From Rhodovulum steppense (GTDB taxonomy: Bacteria; Pseudomonadota; Alphaproteobacteria; Rhodobacterales; Rhodobacteraceae): a DNA stretch of 64,000 bases. The position numbers and the translations under genes were made by a program. A model generated the notes under the pieces. It saw only the letters and a program-made list of their open reading frames with translations. It made no database searches and was not told where the DNA came from. The stretch spans positions 1 through 64,000 of the forward strand of contig NZ_SLVM01000007.1 in assembly GCF_004339675.1 (NCBI RefSeq), in the 5' to 3' direction. Numbering within the stretch: position 1 is the first letter of the stretch; each line of letters starts with the position of its first letter. Below are positions 1 to 7,767 of this stretch, piece by piece.

Positions 1-69
1 AACAAGCTCGACGAACTGATGCCTTGGAACTGGGCGCCGATGGCTGCCCCGCAGGCAGAGGCCGCCTAA
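1..69 (+). CDS. IS66 transposase TnpC, C-terminal end (partial)
   Basis: The last 22 codons of an IS66-type TnpC enter from the left edge. The residues NKLDELMPWNW followed by a short Ala/Pro tail match the end of the complete TnpC in this window at 55090-55147, which reads [11 protein letters not shown] at the same place. It is a different IS66 copy, because the tail differs and no 98-aa accessory gene follows it. TnpC is the DDE transposase subunit. Only the end is visible, so activity cannot be judged. Confidence 0.85.
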   Translation, partial: NKLDELMPWNWAPMAAPQAEAA

Positions 70-80
70 ACCGCGGTATC

Positions 81-94
81 AACCGGGCGGTTAC
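81..94 (+). repeat. IS66 right-end inverted repeat
   Basis: The sequence aaccgggcggttac lies 11 bp after the TnpC stop and resembles the right end of the complete IS66 copy (aaccggctggttac, 55445-55458). It marks the boundary between the element and the interrupted LysE-type gene on its right. Confidence 0.7.
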
Positions 95-640
95 GGTTCC
101 CGGCACGGAGTGGCGATCGCCACATTCGGGATCGTTGGCGCTGCGCTCTCTGACATCGTCCTGATCGGGGCTGTATCGCTCGGGCTCGGTGCGTTGCTCG
201 CAACCTCGCAGGTCTGGTTTGAGGTGCTGAAATGGCTGGGCGTAGCCTATCTATGCTATCTCGGCATCCGCGTTCTGCGCCAAGCGGGAAGCCCGACAGT
301 CGCGCCATCGGATAGTGCGCCCAAGGCGGACAGGTTGATAAGACCAGTATTCCTGCGCAGCTTTCTGGTCGCGGTGACCAATCCCAAGGGCTACCTGTTC
401 TTTACCGCGTTCCTGCCACAGTTCATTGACCCTACAGCACCCTTGCCGAGCCAGTATGCCATTCTGACGCTGATATTTGTGACGATTGATGTGATGGTGA
501 TGGGGGCCTATGCGGCTCTCGGTGCCAGTGCGGCAAGAACGATGCGTGCTGGAGCGCAAAAATGGATCGAGCGGCTCTGCGGATCAAGCTTCCTATTGCT
601 GGCAACAGGGCTGGCCTTCTATCGAAGATCCGCAGAATGA
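95..640 (+). pseudogene. LysE/RhtB-family amino-acid exporter, 5' end removed by IS66
   Basis: The open frame runs from the IS66 end to a stop at 638-640. Its translation has the LysE/RhtB pattern: a hydrophobic stretch with GLGALLA, then LKWLGVAYLCYLGIRVLR, a loop, then SFLVAVTNPKGYLFFTAFLPQF and two more membrane segments. Family members are about 205-210 aa with an N-terminal first helix and a GP motif. Here the first 30 or so residues are missing and in-frame homology appears to begin right at the inverted repeat, so the element interrupted the gene. A GTG at 110 could start a shortened product, but loss of the first helix makes function unlikely. The family exports amino acids such as lysine or homoserine lactone; the substrate here is unknown. 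Confidence 0.75.
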
Positions 641-716
641 AGCATTTTCTGCTTTTGTGTTTCTTCCGGTAAGATTTGGTCACCTTGTGTATATGTTCCG
701 CCAATACGATGGTCCC

Positions 717-2747
717 TCACCCTCCGGCAAGCTCACCCAAATCCGCCAGCAGTTTTTCAATGCGCGCTGCGATGCCAAGATGTCGCTCGACTTCGCGGGA
801 CCAACCTCGGTCGCGGGCATCATTCACCAGAGCAAGTTCGATCTTGTGTCGGTCGCGCAGTCGGCCGGCATAGGCTTTCGTTGTCACGAACTTGGCGCAT
901 GTTAGGTAGAGATCGCACTCGCAGGGGCCTTCGGACGGCAATCGCAGACAGTGGCCCAGTTCGAGCTCGGTCTTGATAAAGTTCGTTTTCAGCCAGTCTA
1001 TCGCGGTGCAGGAAAGCTTTCCAGCGCGCACAGCTTCAGCCCCCGGACCCGCGATCAACTGCCCGGGTTCCAGAACGCTCCTGTAATCTCGGAGGACCTC
1101 TGCGTCGCTGATCCTCGCATAGACCATTGCCATGTGCGGGGACTGGTGACCGAGCACGCTCATGATCGTGTGTAGTTTGGCCCCGCGTTCGGCAAGCTGG
1201 GATCCGACGCTGTGCCGAAAACGATGCGCCGAAATTGTTGGCTTGCCCTTCTGGTCTACCAGGCCAGCCGCCTCGCAGACCACCCTGAGAGACTCCTGAA
1301 ATAGATAGTCCGCTGAAATTTGTGTACTGCGGCGGTAGAAGACGTAACGAACGTGCTCGCCAGTTCTTTCATCAGGAACGGGCAGGTCCGGTGCTTCTCG
1401 CCGCTGAGCGATCAAGGCTCGCAGCGGCATGGCTGCCTCCTCGTGCAGTGGAACTAGGCGCTCGCACAATGTCTTGCCAGCTGGAATTCGCAGTCTGGCT
1501 GTGCCATCGGGATATTGATCGAGGCAGTCGAGTCGCAAACGCGTGATTTCGCTGCGCCGGGCGCCGGACCATCGGGCGATCAACAATGCGGTGCGCTGGA
1601 AATCACATTCCAGCCGAACGACTTCCTGCATCAGGCGGTTCAGCTGGTCCTCTGGAATAAACCGCGGAACACGATGCGCAAGGCGAGGAAGGTCGTTTGT
1701 GTCCAGAACCGGGCGGTCTGGGAAATCCGGCCAACCCCAAGCTGCCCCATCAGCGAGGAATCTGGCGACTGCGCCTGCCCGTGCGCGGCGCGCTGTGATC
1801 GACAAGGGGGCGCCTGCCCTCGGTCTGATATCGACCCGGATGAACTCAAGGTAATCATTGAAAAGGTCAGGCGTGACATCGGCAAAGACCGAGACCCTTG
1901 GCTTCGCCTTTGACAAGAACGACACGAAGTGGCGCAGCGAGACGGCAAGGTGATCTGTTGTCTTCTGGGCAAGCGTTTGGTTTTTCCGTTCGATCCAACG
2001 ATCCGCCCAGATTTGGAGATCTGGTCTTGCTGACGGGATGGGCTTTCTCTTCTCGGGTGTGATCCTCGGGCGAACGACGCTGTTGCCTCGATGGAAAAGG
2101 AGTAGCTGCAGCCTGCGGATACGATTGAACCAGGCGCGTTTGAAGCTGTGAGGAAAATCCTTATCCGGCTGCCTGAACGGAAACTGGTTGATCCGGCAGG
2201 CAATCGCCTCGATTGCTGACGCCATATCATCGAGGTGATGTTGTTGAACGCCGTCGAAGGTTCTGACGCCAGTGTGCATCGCAAGACGCGGCAGGATGCA
2301 GGCTAACGCACAACGCATGCTTCCCTCTGAATAGCCAAGCCTGCCGGCGTCTGTCACGAGGCCCTCTACCCCAGAAAATGCGTCGATTGGTGCGAGCGTC
2401 TCTGCGACCCGCATGTTGCCCACGGCGAAAAGGAACTCGTAGTCCAGTCGAACCCGATCTGTCAGAGCCAGATAGTAGAGGTAAGTCCTTGCCCGGTAAC
2501 TGAGGGGATGGGTTGGGAATGCCTGTTTGTCTCCGGCCAGGCACCCGATTCTGACAGGGAGAGGTTCCGCAAACCAAGCTGCAAGATCTGGCCAGCGCGT
2601 CTGAAACGCGGCTCGATATGTCAGACGCTTCCGGCGAAAGCGCTCGTTCATGGGCAGGCGGGAAAGAAAGGCTGCGTAGTCAGCTTCGTCTGCATGAAGA
2701 CAGGCGATATGTGCAGTCAGGCGCAAATCTGCGGCGGCTAGCGTCAT
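717..2747 (-). CDS. Tyrosine recombinase, Tn554 TnpB-like
   Basis: A 676-aa tyrosine recombinase. The C-terminal catalytic domain shows the family residues: Arg in SGARRSEI (near residue 392), HRFRH (near 508), then VLGHQS and the nucleophile region MAMVYARIS (near 540). After the catalytic domain comes a Cys-containing tail, CECDLYLTC (near 610), as in TnpB-type recombinases of Tn554-like transposons. Its ATG overlaps the stop of the 386-aa recombinase upstream (ATGA overlap at 2744-2747), so the two are one operon and translationally coupled. Length and order match Tn554 tnpA-tnpB (about 361 and 630 aa). The third Tn554 gene, tnpC (about 125 aa), is not present downstream, where only the truncated exporter gene is found. 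Site-specific transposition is the inferred role. Confidence 0.85.
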   Translation of the reverse strand: MTLAAADLRLTAHIACLHADEADYAAFLSRLPMNERFRRKRLTYRAAFQTRWPDLAAWFAEPLPVRIGCLAGDKQAFPTHPLSYRARTYLYYLALTDRVRLDYEFLFAVGNMRVAETLAPIDAFSGVEGLVTDAGRLGYSEGSMRCALACILPRLAMHTGVRTFDGVQQHHLDDMASAIEAIACRINQFPFRQPDKDFPHSFKRAWFNRIRRLQLLLFHRGNSVVRPRITPEKRKPIPSARPDLQIWADRWIERKNQTLAQKTTDHLAVSLRHFVSFLSKAKPRVSVFADVTPDLFNDYLEFIRVDIRPRAGAPLSITARRARAGAVARFLADGAAWGWPDFPDRPVLDTNDLPRLAHRVPRFIPEDQLNRLMQEVVRLECDFQRTALLIARWSGARRSEITRLRLDCLDQYPDGTARLRIPAGKTLCERLVPLHEEAAMPLRALIAQRREAPDLPVPDERTGEHVRYVFYRRSTQISADYLFQESLRVVCEAAGLVDQKGKPTISAHRFRHSVGSQLAERGAKLHTIMSVLGHQSPHMAMVYARISDAEVLRDYRSVLEPGQLIAGPGAEAVRAGKLSCTAIDWLKTNFIKTELELGHCLRLPSEGPCECDLYLTCAKFVTTKAYAGRLRDRHKIELALVNDARDRGWSREVERHLGIAARIEKLLADLGELAGG

Positions 2748-3904
2748 GACTTTTCCCCTTCGTCGTTGGATTGATCACGCTTCATGCCAAGGGCTGCCCG
2801 ATACTCTGCGACGACCACCGGGTCGGAGACCTTGGTGTAGATTCTGGTGGATTCCGGTGACGCATGGCCAAGCCGCCGTTGCAGCGTCAGTTCCCGCATG
2901 CCGGCCTCCCACATCTGCGTCGCATGGGTGTGGCGAAGGGCGTGTGGCGTCATCCAGGGTTCACGGATCCCGGCGCGTTCACATGCGCGTGCGAAAAGAC
3001 GTGCAAGTGCCGAATACGACAAGGGCTCCGCTCGGCGACTGCCGTCGCCGCCGACCAGAAAGATGAAAGGGGAGGTTGCGTCGTGCGGGCGTTCGCTCAT
3101 GACATAGGCGTTCAGCGTGTCCAGGGTCACTCCGTCGTGCAGGTCGACGACGCGCTCTACTCTCGACTTTGATCTCGCGCCTTTGGGATGATCGTCACGG
3201 CAGCGGACAAATACCCGTCTTCGGCCATAGCCAATGTCGCTCAGGTGCAGTCCCAGTACTTCGCCGGGGCGCAGGCCGGCGTTCAACATAAGAAGGATCA
3301 AGCTGCGATCGCGAAGGTTACGCAGCGCGCCCAGTATGCTGGCGACTTGCTGATGTGACATCGGGCGCGGCAGGCGCTGCACAGTCCGGAGGCTCAGATC
3401 GCGAACCTCAAGTTTTCGACGAGTTACGCCCGCCAAGAATGGCCGGTGGAGGTCGGTGGCCAGCCAGGCAGACAAATCGGCGGTTTTGGCGATGGGGTTC
3501 GGACCACTGAACGTGCCCATAAACCGCGCCCATTTGTAGAAGGCGCCCACCGCTGCCAAGGCCCTGTTGATCGTTGCGGCGGATAGGCGGGGCTGCACCT
3601 CGGCGCCATCCCTGGCCGCCAGCCGGATCGCTGACGCCTGCCGCTTTCGGCCGGACGGCATCGCCCGAAGATGAGCGAGGAATCCAACGGAGAGTTCGGG
3701 GGTGAGGTTTGTCCAGTGAATGTTCTGGGTTGAGAGAAAGGTCCAAAGATGAACCAGATCGTGCGCGTAGGCCGAGACAGTGTTCGGCGAAAACCCCTTG
3801 GCATTGAGATAGGCGAGAAAGCGACAGGCCGGGTCGATTTCAGCGCCGTCAGCAGTAATGACGATCGGAATACCGCTGTCCCCAGGACGTTTGACTTTGA
3901 ACAT
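2744..3904 (-). CDS. Tyrosine recombinase/integrase, Tn554 TnpA-like
   Basis: A 386-aa phage-integrase-type recombinase. An N-terminal SAM-like core-binding domain (around residues 30-150) precedes the catalytic domain with Arg in AGLRPGEVLGL (near 211), HALRHTHATQ (near 323), LGHAS and Tyr in TRIYTKVSD (near 354). The ATG at 3904 is preferred because GAGG sits just upstream; a TTG at 3928 would add eight residues. First gene of a two-gene operon with the TnpB-like recombinase. The element lies inside the 5' part of a plasmid gene whose 3' end survives at 3986-4273. Recombinases of this type cut and rejoin DNA through a 3'-phosphotyrosine. Family assignment is sure; the Tn554-like subgroup is inferred from length, order and overlap. 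Confidence 0.85.
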   Translation of the reverse strand: MFKVKRPGDSGIPIVITADGAEIDPACRFLAYLNAKGFSPNTVSAYAHDLVHLWTFLSTQNIHWTNLTPELSVGFLAHLRAMPSGRKRQASAIRLAARDGAEVQPRLSAATINRALAAVGAFYKWARFMGTFSGPNPIAKTADLSAWLATDLHRPFLAGVTRRKLEVRDLSLRTVQRLPRPMSHQQVASILGALRNLRDRSLILLMLNAGLRPGEVLGLHLSDIGYGRRRVFVRCRDDHPKGARSKSRVERVVDLHDGVTLDTLNAYVMSERPHDATSPFIFLVGGDGSRRAEPLSYSALARLFARACERAGIREPWMTPHALRHTHATQMWEAGMRELTLQRRLGHASPESTRIYTKVSDPVVVAEYRAALGMKRDQSNDEGEKS

Positions 3905-3985
3905 GAGCACCTCGATGAAATTGTTCAATCAATGGCTTACTTTACGGCGTTTCCACGTCATTTTGATACTGTCCACATAATCGAT

Positions 3986-4273
3986 GCCAGCAAGGAGATC
4001 ACGGCCGACTTCCGGCACCGCGCGCTCCGCCACCATGCCGAGGGCATCTTCATGGCCGAGACGATTTTCGGTCCGACGCTCACCCTCTCGACTGGGCGCA
4101 TTATCCCGACCCGCTGGGTCGGCGAGCAGCATGTGAAGGAAGACCTCGGCTTCATCCCGAGCTTCGCCGACTGGGTGAAGGCCATCCGGCCCGAGCCCTG
4201 GATGGGCCGGTCCGAGCGGATCGAAGCGCTGGTCGATCCGCATCTCGCTTCACCCGTGGTCGAGGTCGCCTGA
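3986..4273 (+). pseudogene. Conserved plasmid protein, C-terminal fragment
   Basis: The 3' end of a gene whose front was lost where the recombinase element sits. The readable part contains FRHRALRHHAEGIFMAETI and a Trp/Gly-rich end with TRWVGEQHV and DWVKAIRPEPWMGRSERI. It closes one base before the start of the next small gene, so the three or four genes here form a compact operon. I do not recognise a biochemical function. The joining point is uncertain; coding homology seems to start between 3985 and 4005. Confidence 0.55.
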
Positions 4274-4274
4274 G

Positions 4275-4472
4275 ATGATTGACCCGGCCTATCAGCGCCT
4301 CGGCCTGCCAGCGGAGGTGTCGCCCTACGCCGTCCTGCGCGCGGCAGTCCGGGCGCTGCACCCCGACACGCGCGCCGTTCGCGGCTTTCGCACGGCGCGC
4401 AAGCGCTTCTACCGGCAGATGCTCTGCGCGCATGCCGCGCGACAGGCGGCGGGCGACGAGCCAAACGCCTGA
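4275..4472 (+). CDS. Small conserved plasmid protein, 65 aa
   Basis: A 65-aa basic protein starting one base after the preceding stop (TGA G ATG), which implies translational coupling. It contains LHPDTRAVRGFRTARKRFYR, giving an Arg/Lys-rich amphipathic helix that could bind nucleic acid. No membrane segment, cysteine cluster or known motif is visible. Codon use matches the neighbours. Function unknown; it travels with the next two genes in what looks like a plasmid backbone operon. Confidence 0.6.
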   Translation: MIDPAYQRLGLPAEVSPYAVLRAAVRALHPDTRAVRGFRTARKRFYRQMLCAHAARQAAGDEPNA

Positions 4473-4547
4473 TCTCCGCCAGCCACCCTTTCATCCCAAC
4501 CCAGCGCCCGGCCGCTCGGCCGGGTCTTCCCCATCCAGGAGGTCCCC

Positions 4548-4968
4548 ATGGCGGATTACTTCACCCATTTCTCGTGCCTGCTCGATGTCGGCACCCCCGA
4601 CAAGGCTGCCCGCGCGCTCGCGCTGTTCCAGAGCTTGCGCGAAGCCGATCAGGACGCCGAAGACCCGGAGGTCGCGGGCTTCAACCTCGTGCGTCAGGAC
4701 GTGCCCGAGGGCAGCAGCCTCTGGATCCATGACGACGAGCACGGCGATGTCGAAGCTGTCATCCGCTTCGTGCTGCGCCTGGCAGAAGAACTCGACCTTA
4801 CCGGTCTCTGGGGGGTTTCAGTATGCGCTGACCTGTTCGCGGCCTCGCCTCGACGCCTTCGGCGGTGGCGCGCATGCCATCGATCTCGGTGCCCGCAAAT
4901 CCATCGGCTGGACCAGCAGCCAGGAATGGCTCGCCGCCGCGCTGAACGGGGAGGACACCGATGCCTGA
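4548..4968 (+). pseudogene. Conserved plasmid protein with a frameshift in a G run
   Basis: A good Shine-Dalgarno site (AGGAGG, spacing about 5) precedes ATG 4548. The first 88 or so residues (DYFTHFSCLLDVGTP... to ELDLTGLWG) are in one frame. After the run of six G at about 4809-4814 the sensible continuation (FQYALTCSRPRLDAFGGGAH ... SQEWLAAALNGEDTDA) lies in the next frame and ends at 4966-4968, overlapping the ATG of the following gene by 8 bp. With five G the product is a continuous protein of about 139 aa. As written, ribosomes read into an Arg-rich out-of-frame tail. It could be a sequencing error, a real mutation or a slippery site. Function unknown. Confidence 0.65.
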
Positions 4969-5605
4969 GGTGATCTGCACCACCGTCTACCAGTTCCCCG
5001 AACTCTCGGAGGCGGCCAAGGAAAAGGCGCGCAGCTGGTATCGCGAGCTCGGGCCCCGTGACGATTGGTGGGACGCGGTCTACGAGGATTTCGAGCGGGT
5101 CTGCGAGATCCTCGGTATCCGCCTGAAAACCACACCCGTCCGCCTGATGGGCGGCGGGACGCGGGCCAGATCCTGCATCTGGTTCTCCGGGTTCTGGAGC
5201 CAGGGCGACGGGGCCTGCTTCGAGGGCTACTGGTCCCACGCCAAGGGCGCGGCCGCGCGCATCCGGGACTACGCCCCGACGGATGCGACGCTGCATGGCA
5301 TCGCGGACCGGCTGCTGGCCATCCAGCGCCGGAACTTCTACCAGCTCGCTGCCGAGGTCAGCCACCGCGGGCGCTACTACCACGAATACACCATGTCGAT
5401 CGACGTCACGCGCGACAGCCCGACCTGGCAGCCGCCGACCGAGGATGCGGAGGAGATCGTGACCGAGGCGCTGCGTGATCTGGCCCGCTGGCTATACCGC
5501 CAGCTTGAGGCCGAATACGACCACCTCACCTCGGATGAGGCCATCGAGGAAGGGATCATCGTCAACGAGTATTCGTTCACGGAAGCCGGGCGGCGGTTCG
5601 GGTGA
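4961..5605 (+). CDS. Plasmid protein often annotated 'antitoxin of toxin-antitoxin stability system' (copy 1, intact)
   Basis: A 214-aa protein beginning MPEVICTTVYQFPELSE, with conserved EKARSWYRELG, WWDAVYEDFERVCEILGI, CIWFSGFWSQGDGACFEGYW and a C-terminal helix LARWLYRQLEAEYDHLTSDE. It is soluble with no signal peptide. From memory such proteins on alphaproteobacterial plasmids carry the annotation given in the call; the biochemical role is not established. The gene overlaps the preceding frameshifted gene by 8 bp and ends 57 bp before an AbiE toxin-antitoxin pair that has its own promoter. Two damaged relatives occur at 21511-22086 and 35528-35637, each also directly upstream of a different toxin-antitoxin module. 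Confidence 0.7.
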   Translation: MPEVICTTVYQFPELSEAAKEKARSWYRELGPRDDWWDAVYEDFERVCEILGIRLKTTPVRLMGGGTRARSCIWFSGFWSQGDGACFEGYWSHAKGAAARIRDYAPTDATLHGIADRLLAIQRRNFYQLAAEVSHRGRYYHEYTMSIDVTRDSPTWQPPTEDAEEIVTEALRDLARWLYRQLEAEYDHLTSDEAIEEGIIVNEYSFTEAGRRFG

Positions 5606-5615
5606 GAGCGCACGG

Positions 5616-5651
5616 TTGAAAACTGTCAGAAATCTGCGTATATTTCTGACA
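5616..5651 (+). promoter_or_regulatory. abiE promoter with overlapping 10-bp inverted-repeat operator
   Basis: TTGAAA (5616-5621), a 17-bp spacer and TATATT (5639-5644) make a near-consensus promoter. A perfect inverted repeat, TGTCAGAAAT (5624-5633) and ATTTCTGACA (5642-5651) with 8 bp between, covers the spacer and -10. AbiEi antitoxins are known to repress their own promoter through inverted repeats, so this is the likely operator. AGGAG follows, about 8 bp before ATG 5663. Confidence 0.75.
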
Positions 5652-5662
5652 AAGGAGCGATC

Positions 5663-6256
5663 ATGGAGCGCATGGCCGAGAGCATTATGAATGTCGCTAC
5701 GGCGTTGCCGGAGGGGGTGCCCTTGGCAGCGAAGGGGCTCCTGCACCTCGGCTCGCGCGCGGCGGTCGATCAGACACTCTCGCGTCTGGCCGCGCGCGGC
5801 GAGCTGATCCGTGCAGGACGCGGCATCTACATGCGCCCAGTCCAGACACGCTTTGGTCCGCGCAGTCCGTCCGCTGAACAGGCGATTGAAGCGCTCGCTG
5901 TGCAGCGGGGCGAGACGATCGTGCCGAGCGGCGCTGCCGCGGCAAACGCTCTGGGCCTGACCACGCAGGTGCCGGTCAAGTCGGTTTACCTCACCTCGGG
6001 GCGAAGCCGTGTGCTGAACCTTGGCCGGCAAGCAGTCGAACTGCGTCATGCGCCGCGCTGGCAGTTGGCCCTTGGGAGCAAGACCTCGGGCCAGGCCGTC
6101 CGTGCGCTGGCCTGGCTCGGGCCGGATGAGGCCCCCAAGGCTCTCCCCTTTCTGCGATCCAAGCTCACGGACACGGCAAAGACCGAACTCGTGTCCGCCG
6201 CGCCGCAGTTCCCGACTTGGCTGGCACGATTGGTTGGAGAGATGGTTCATGGCTGA
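5663..6256 (+). CDS. abiEi: AbiEi-type antitoxin (DUF6088 family)
   Basis: A 197-aa protein with an N-terminal winged-helix region (LAAKGLLHLGSRAAVDQTL ... RLAARGELIRAGRGIYMRP, residues about 16-52) followed by the AbiEi C-terminal domain with VPSGAAAANALGLTTQVP and VYLTSGRSR. It is the antitoxin and autorepressor of a type IV AbiE system: it protects by opposing the toxin's action rather than by tight binding. The start is fixed by AGGAG and the operator-promoter upstream. Its stop overlaps the toxin start by 8 bp, typical for this pair. Confidence 0.85.
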   Translation: MERMAESIMNVATALPEGVPLAAKGLLHLGSRAAVDQTLSRLAARGELIRAGRGIYMRPVQTRFGPRSPSAEQAIEALAVQRGETIVPSGAAAANALGLTTQVPVKSVYLTSGRSRVLNLGRQAVELRHAPRWQLALGSKTSGQAVRALAWLGPDEAPKALPFLRSKLTDTAKTELVSAAPQFPTWLARLVGEMVHG

Positions 6257-7271
6257 GGCATTCCTGCGCCTCACCGCCAAAGACCGACTGGATGCTCTTG
6301 GCGTCGCAGCCGATCGGCTTGGTCGGCCAGCCCACCTCCTCGAAAAGGACGTCTGGGTGGTCTGGGCGATCCAGCAACTGTTTGGATCGCCCGTCGGCAC
6401 AAACCTCGTCTTCAAGGGTGGCACCTCTCTGTCGAAGGCCTACCAGGTCATTGACCGGTTTTCCGAGGATGTGGATCTGACATTTGATATCCGGGCGCTG
6501 ATCCCGGATTTGCTCGAGGGCCGTGAAGATGCCATGCCCGCCACATCCAGCGAAGAGCGGCGCTGGTCGAAGCGTGTCCGACAGGCTTTGCCAGAATGGG
6601 TGGCCGGGACCATCCAGCCGATCCTGCAGCAGGCGATTGATCGGGACGGGATCGATGCCGGCCTTCGGATTGACGGCGACAAGCTGTTCATCGACTACCC
6701 GCACCTCGCCCAAGGCACGGGATACGTTTCTCCGAGCGTGATGCTGGAATTTGGCGCGCGTTCTACCGGAGAGCCGGCATCAGCGCGAGACATTGTCTGT
6801 GACGCAGCGGGGGCCGTTGACGGCCTTGAGTTTCCGACTGCTCGCCCGCGCGTGATGCATGCAGAACGGACCTTCTGGGAAAAGGCAACGGCGATCCACG
6901 TGTTCTGTTTGCAGAGCCGTATGCGAGGGGATCGCTTTTCCAGACACTGGCATGATGTCGCCCGGTTGGACGCAGCGGGCATCGCCGCTGCGGCCATCGA
7001 AGATCGCGCACTTGGGACCGCTGTCGCAAAGCACAAGGCGATGTTCTTTGCAGAGAAGGCAGCGGATGCCACATGGATCGATTACGGCGCCGCAACCTCT
7101 GGGCATCTACAACTGGTCCCGGGCGGCGATGCTCTCAAGGCTCTCGCCGACGATTATCGCCGGATGGTCGAGGACGGCCTGCTTGCATCAACACCAGAGC
7201 CCTTTGGCGACTTGATGGACCGCTGCGCGGACATCGCGCGCAAGGCCAATGCAGCGTTCAAGCCTGACTGA
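6249..7271 (+). CDS. abiEii: AbiEii/AbiGii nucleotidyltransferase toxin
   Basis: A 340-aa member of the AbiEii/AbiGii family. The nucleotidyltransferase signature is visible: FKGGTSLSKAY (near residue 57) and FSEDVDLTFDI (near 74), giving the GS-like glycine loop and the DxD acidic pair that hold NTP and metal. Downstream, ERTFWEKATAIHVF (about residues 205-218) is another family block. Such toxins transfer nucleotides to targets such as tRNA and cause growth arrest or abortive infection. ATG 6249 overlaps the antitoxin. The pair sits between the antitoxin-like gene and a convergent small gene. Confidence 0.9.
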   Translation: MAEAFLRLTAKDRLDALGVAADRLGRPAHLLEKDVWVVWAIQQLFGSPVGTNLVFKGGTSLSKAYQVIDRFSEDVDLTFDIRALIPDLLEGREDAMPATSSEERRWSKRVRQALPEWVAGTIQPILQQAIDRDGIDAGLRIDGDKLFIDYPHLAQGTGYVSPSVMLEFGARSTGEPASARDIVCDAAGAVDGLEFPTARPRVMHAERTFWEKATAIHVFCLQSRMRGDRFSRHWHDVARLDAAGIAAAAIEDRALGTAVAKHKAMFFAEKAADATWIDYGAATSGHLQLVPGGDALKALADDYRRMVEDGLLASTPEPFGDLMDRCADIARKANAAFKPD

Positions 7272-7293
7272 CCATCTTTTCGGAAGATTCCCG

Positions 7294-7590
7294 TTACTTG
7301 TTCCCGTCGATCCACTTCGACATGAGCCCCTTGTTGCGGAAGCACTCATCCGGCACGGCGCGCCGTTTGATCCGGGCGAGTTTCTCTGCGAAGGCCACCT
7401 GCTTGGACGTGGGCAGCCGGTCCATGTCGGATACTGGTTTCAGCCGGGCCTGTGCCTCGATCCAGGCACTCAGGGACCGGCGGTCCTGCTGCACCTCCCA
7501 CGGCAGGAGGGTCTGGTTGCGCAGGGCGAGAGACCGCGCATAGGCGATCTGCTTGGGTGTTGCGGGCAGGGCGTGCGTGGTGCTGTCCAT
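7294..7590 (-). CDS. Two-repeat 'PTxKQxAxA' plasmid protein (copy 1), likely SOS-regulated
   Basis: A 98-aa soluble protein built of two similar halves: ATPKQIAYARSLALRNQ ... SLSAWIEAQ and PTSKQVAFAEKLARIKRR ... LMSKWIDGN. The repeat resembles short modules found at the C-terminus of some bacterial DNA topoisomerases and plasmid proteins, suggesting nucleic-acid or protein binding; this is inference. A second copy, nearly identical, is at 36771-37067. It is transcribed away from the strawberry-notch gene, and its promoter carries a perfect GAAC-N7-GAAC box (see 7620-7648). GTG/ATG choice is clear: ATG 7590 with GGGAG upstream. Confidence 0.7.
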   Translation of the reverse strand: MDSTTHALPATPKQIAYARSLALRNQTLLPWEVQQDRRSLSAWIEAQARLKPVSDMDRLPTSKQVAFAEKLARIKRRAVPDECFRNKGLMSKWIDGNK

Positions 7591-7619
7591 CGGGAAACTC
7601 CCTTTCTGGCTTGGGCTTC

Positions 7620-7648
7620 AATATAGAACATAAGGGGAACATAATCAA
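7620..7648 (-). promoter_or_regulatory. Promoter containing an alphaproteobacterial LexA-type box
   Basis: On the minus strand TTGATT (7648-7643), a 17-bp spacer and TATATT (7625-7620) form a strong promoter for the 98-aa gene. The spacer holds GAAC-ataaggg-GAAC (7626-7640), which fits the GTTC-N7-GTTC/GAAC-N7-GAAC SOS box used by LexA in alphaproteobacteria. The match is exact by eye; binding is inferred. Confidence 0.6.
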
Positions 7649-7767
7649 GCCAAGCGTCCGGGTTGCGCCGGTTCGAGAGGAAAAGGGGGGCGGGGAAAGA
7701 TCAGGCCTGAGGGTGCCCGAGAGAGGGTGCCCGATCCTGATCCTGTCCCTCATTCCGGAGTTTCCCC

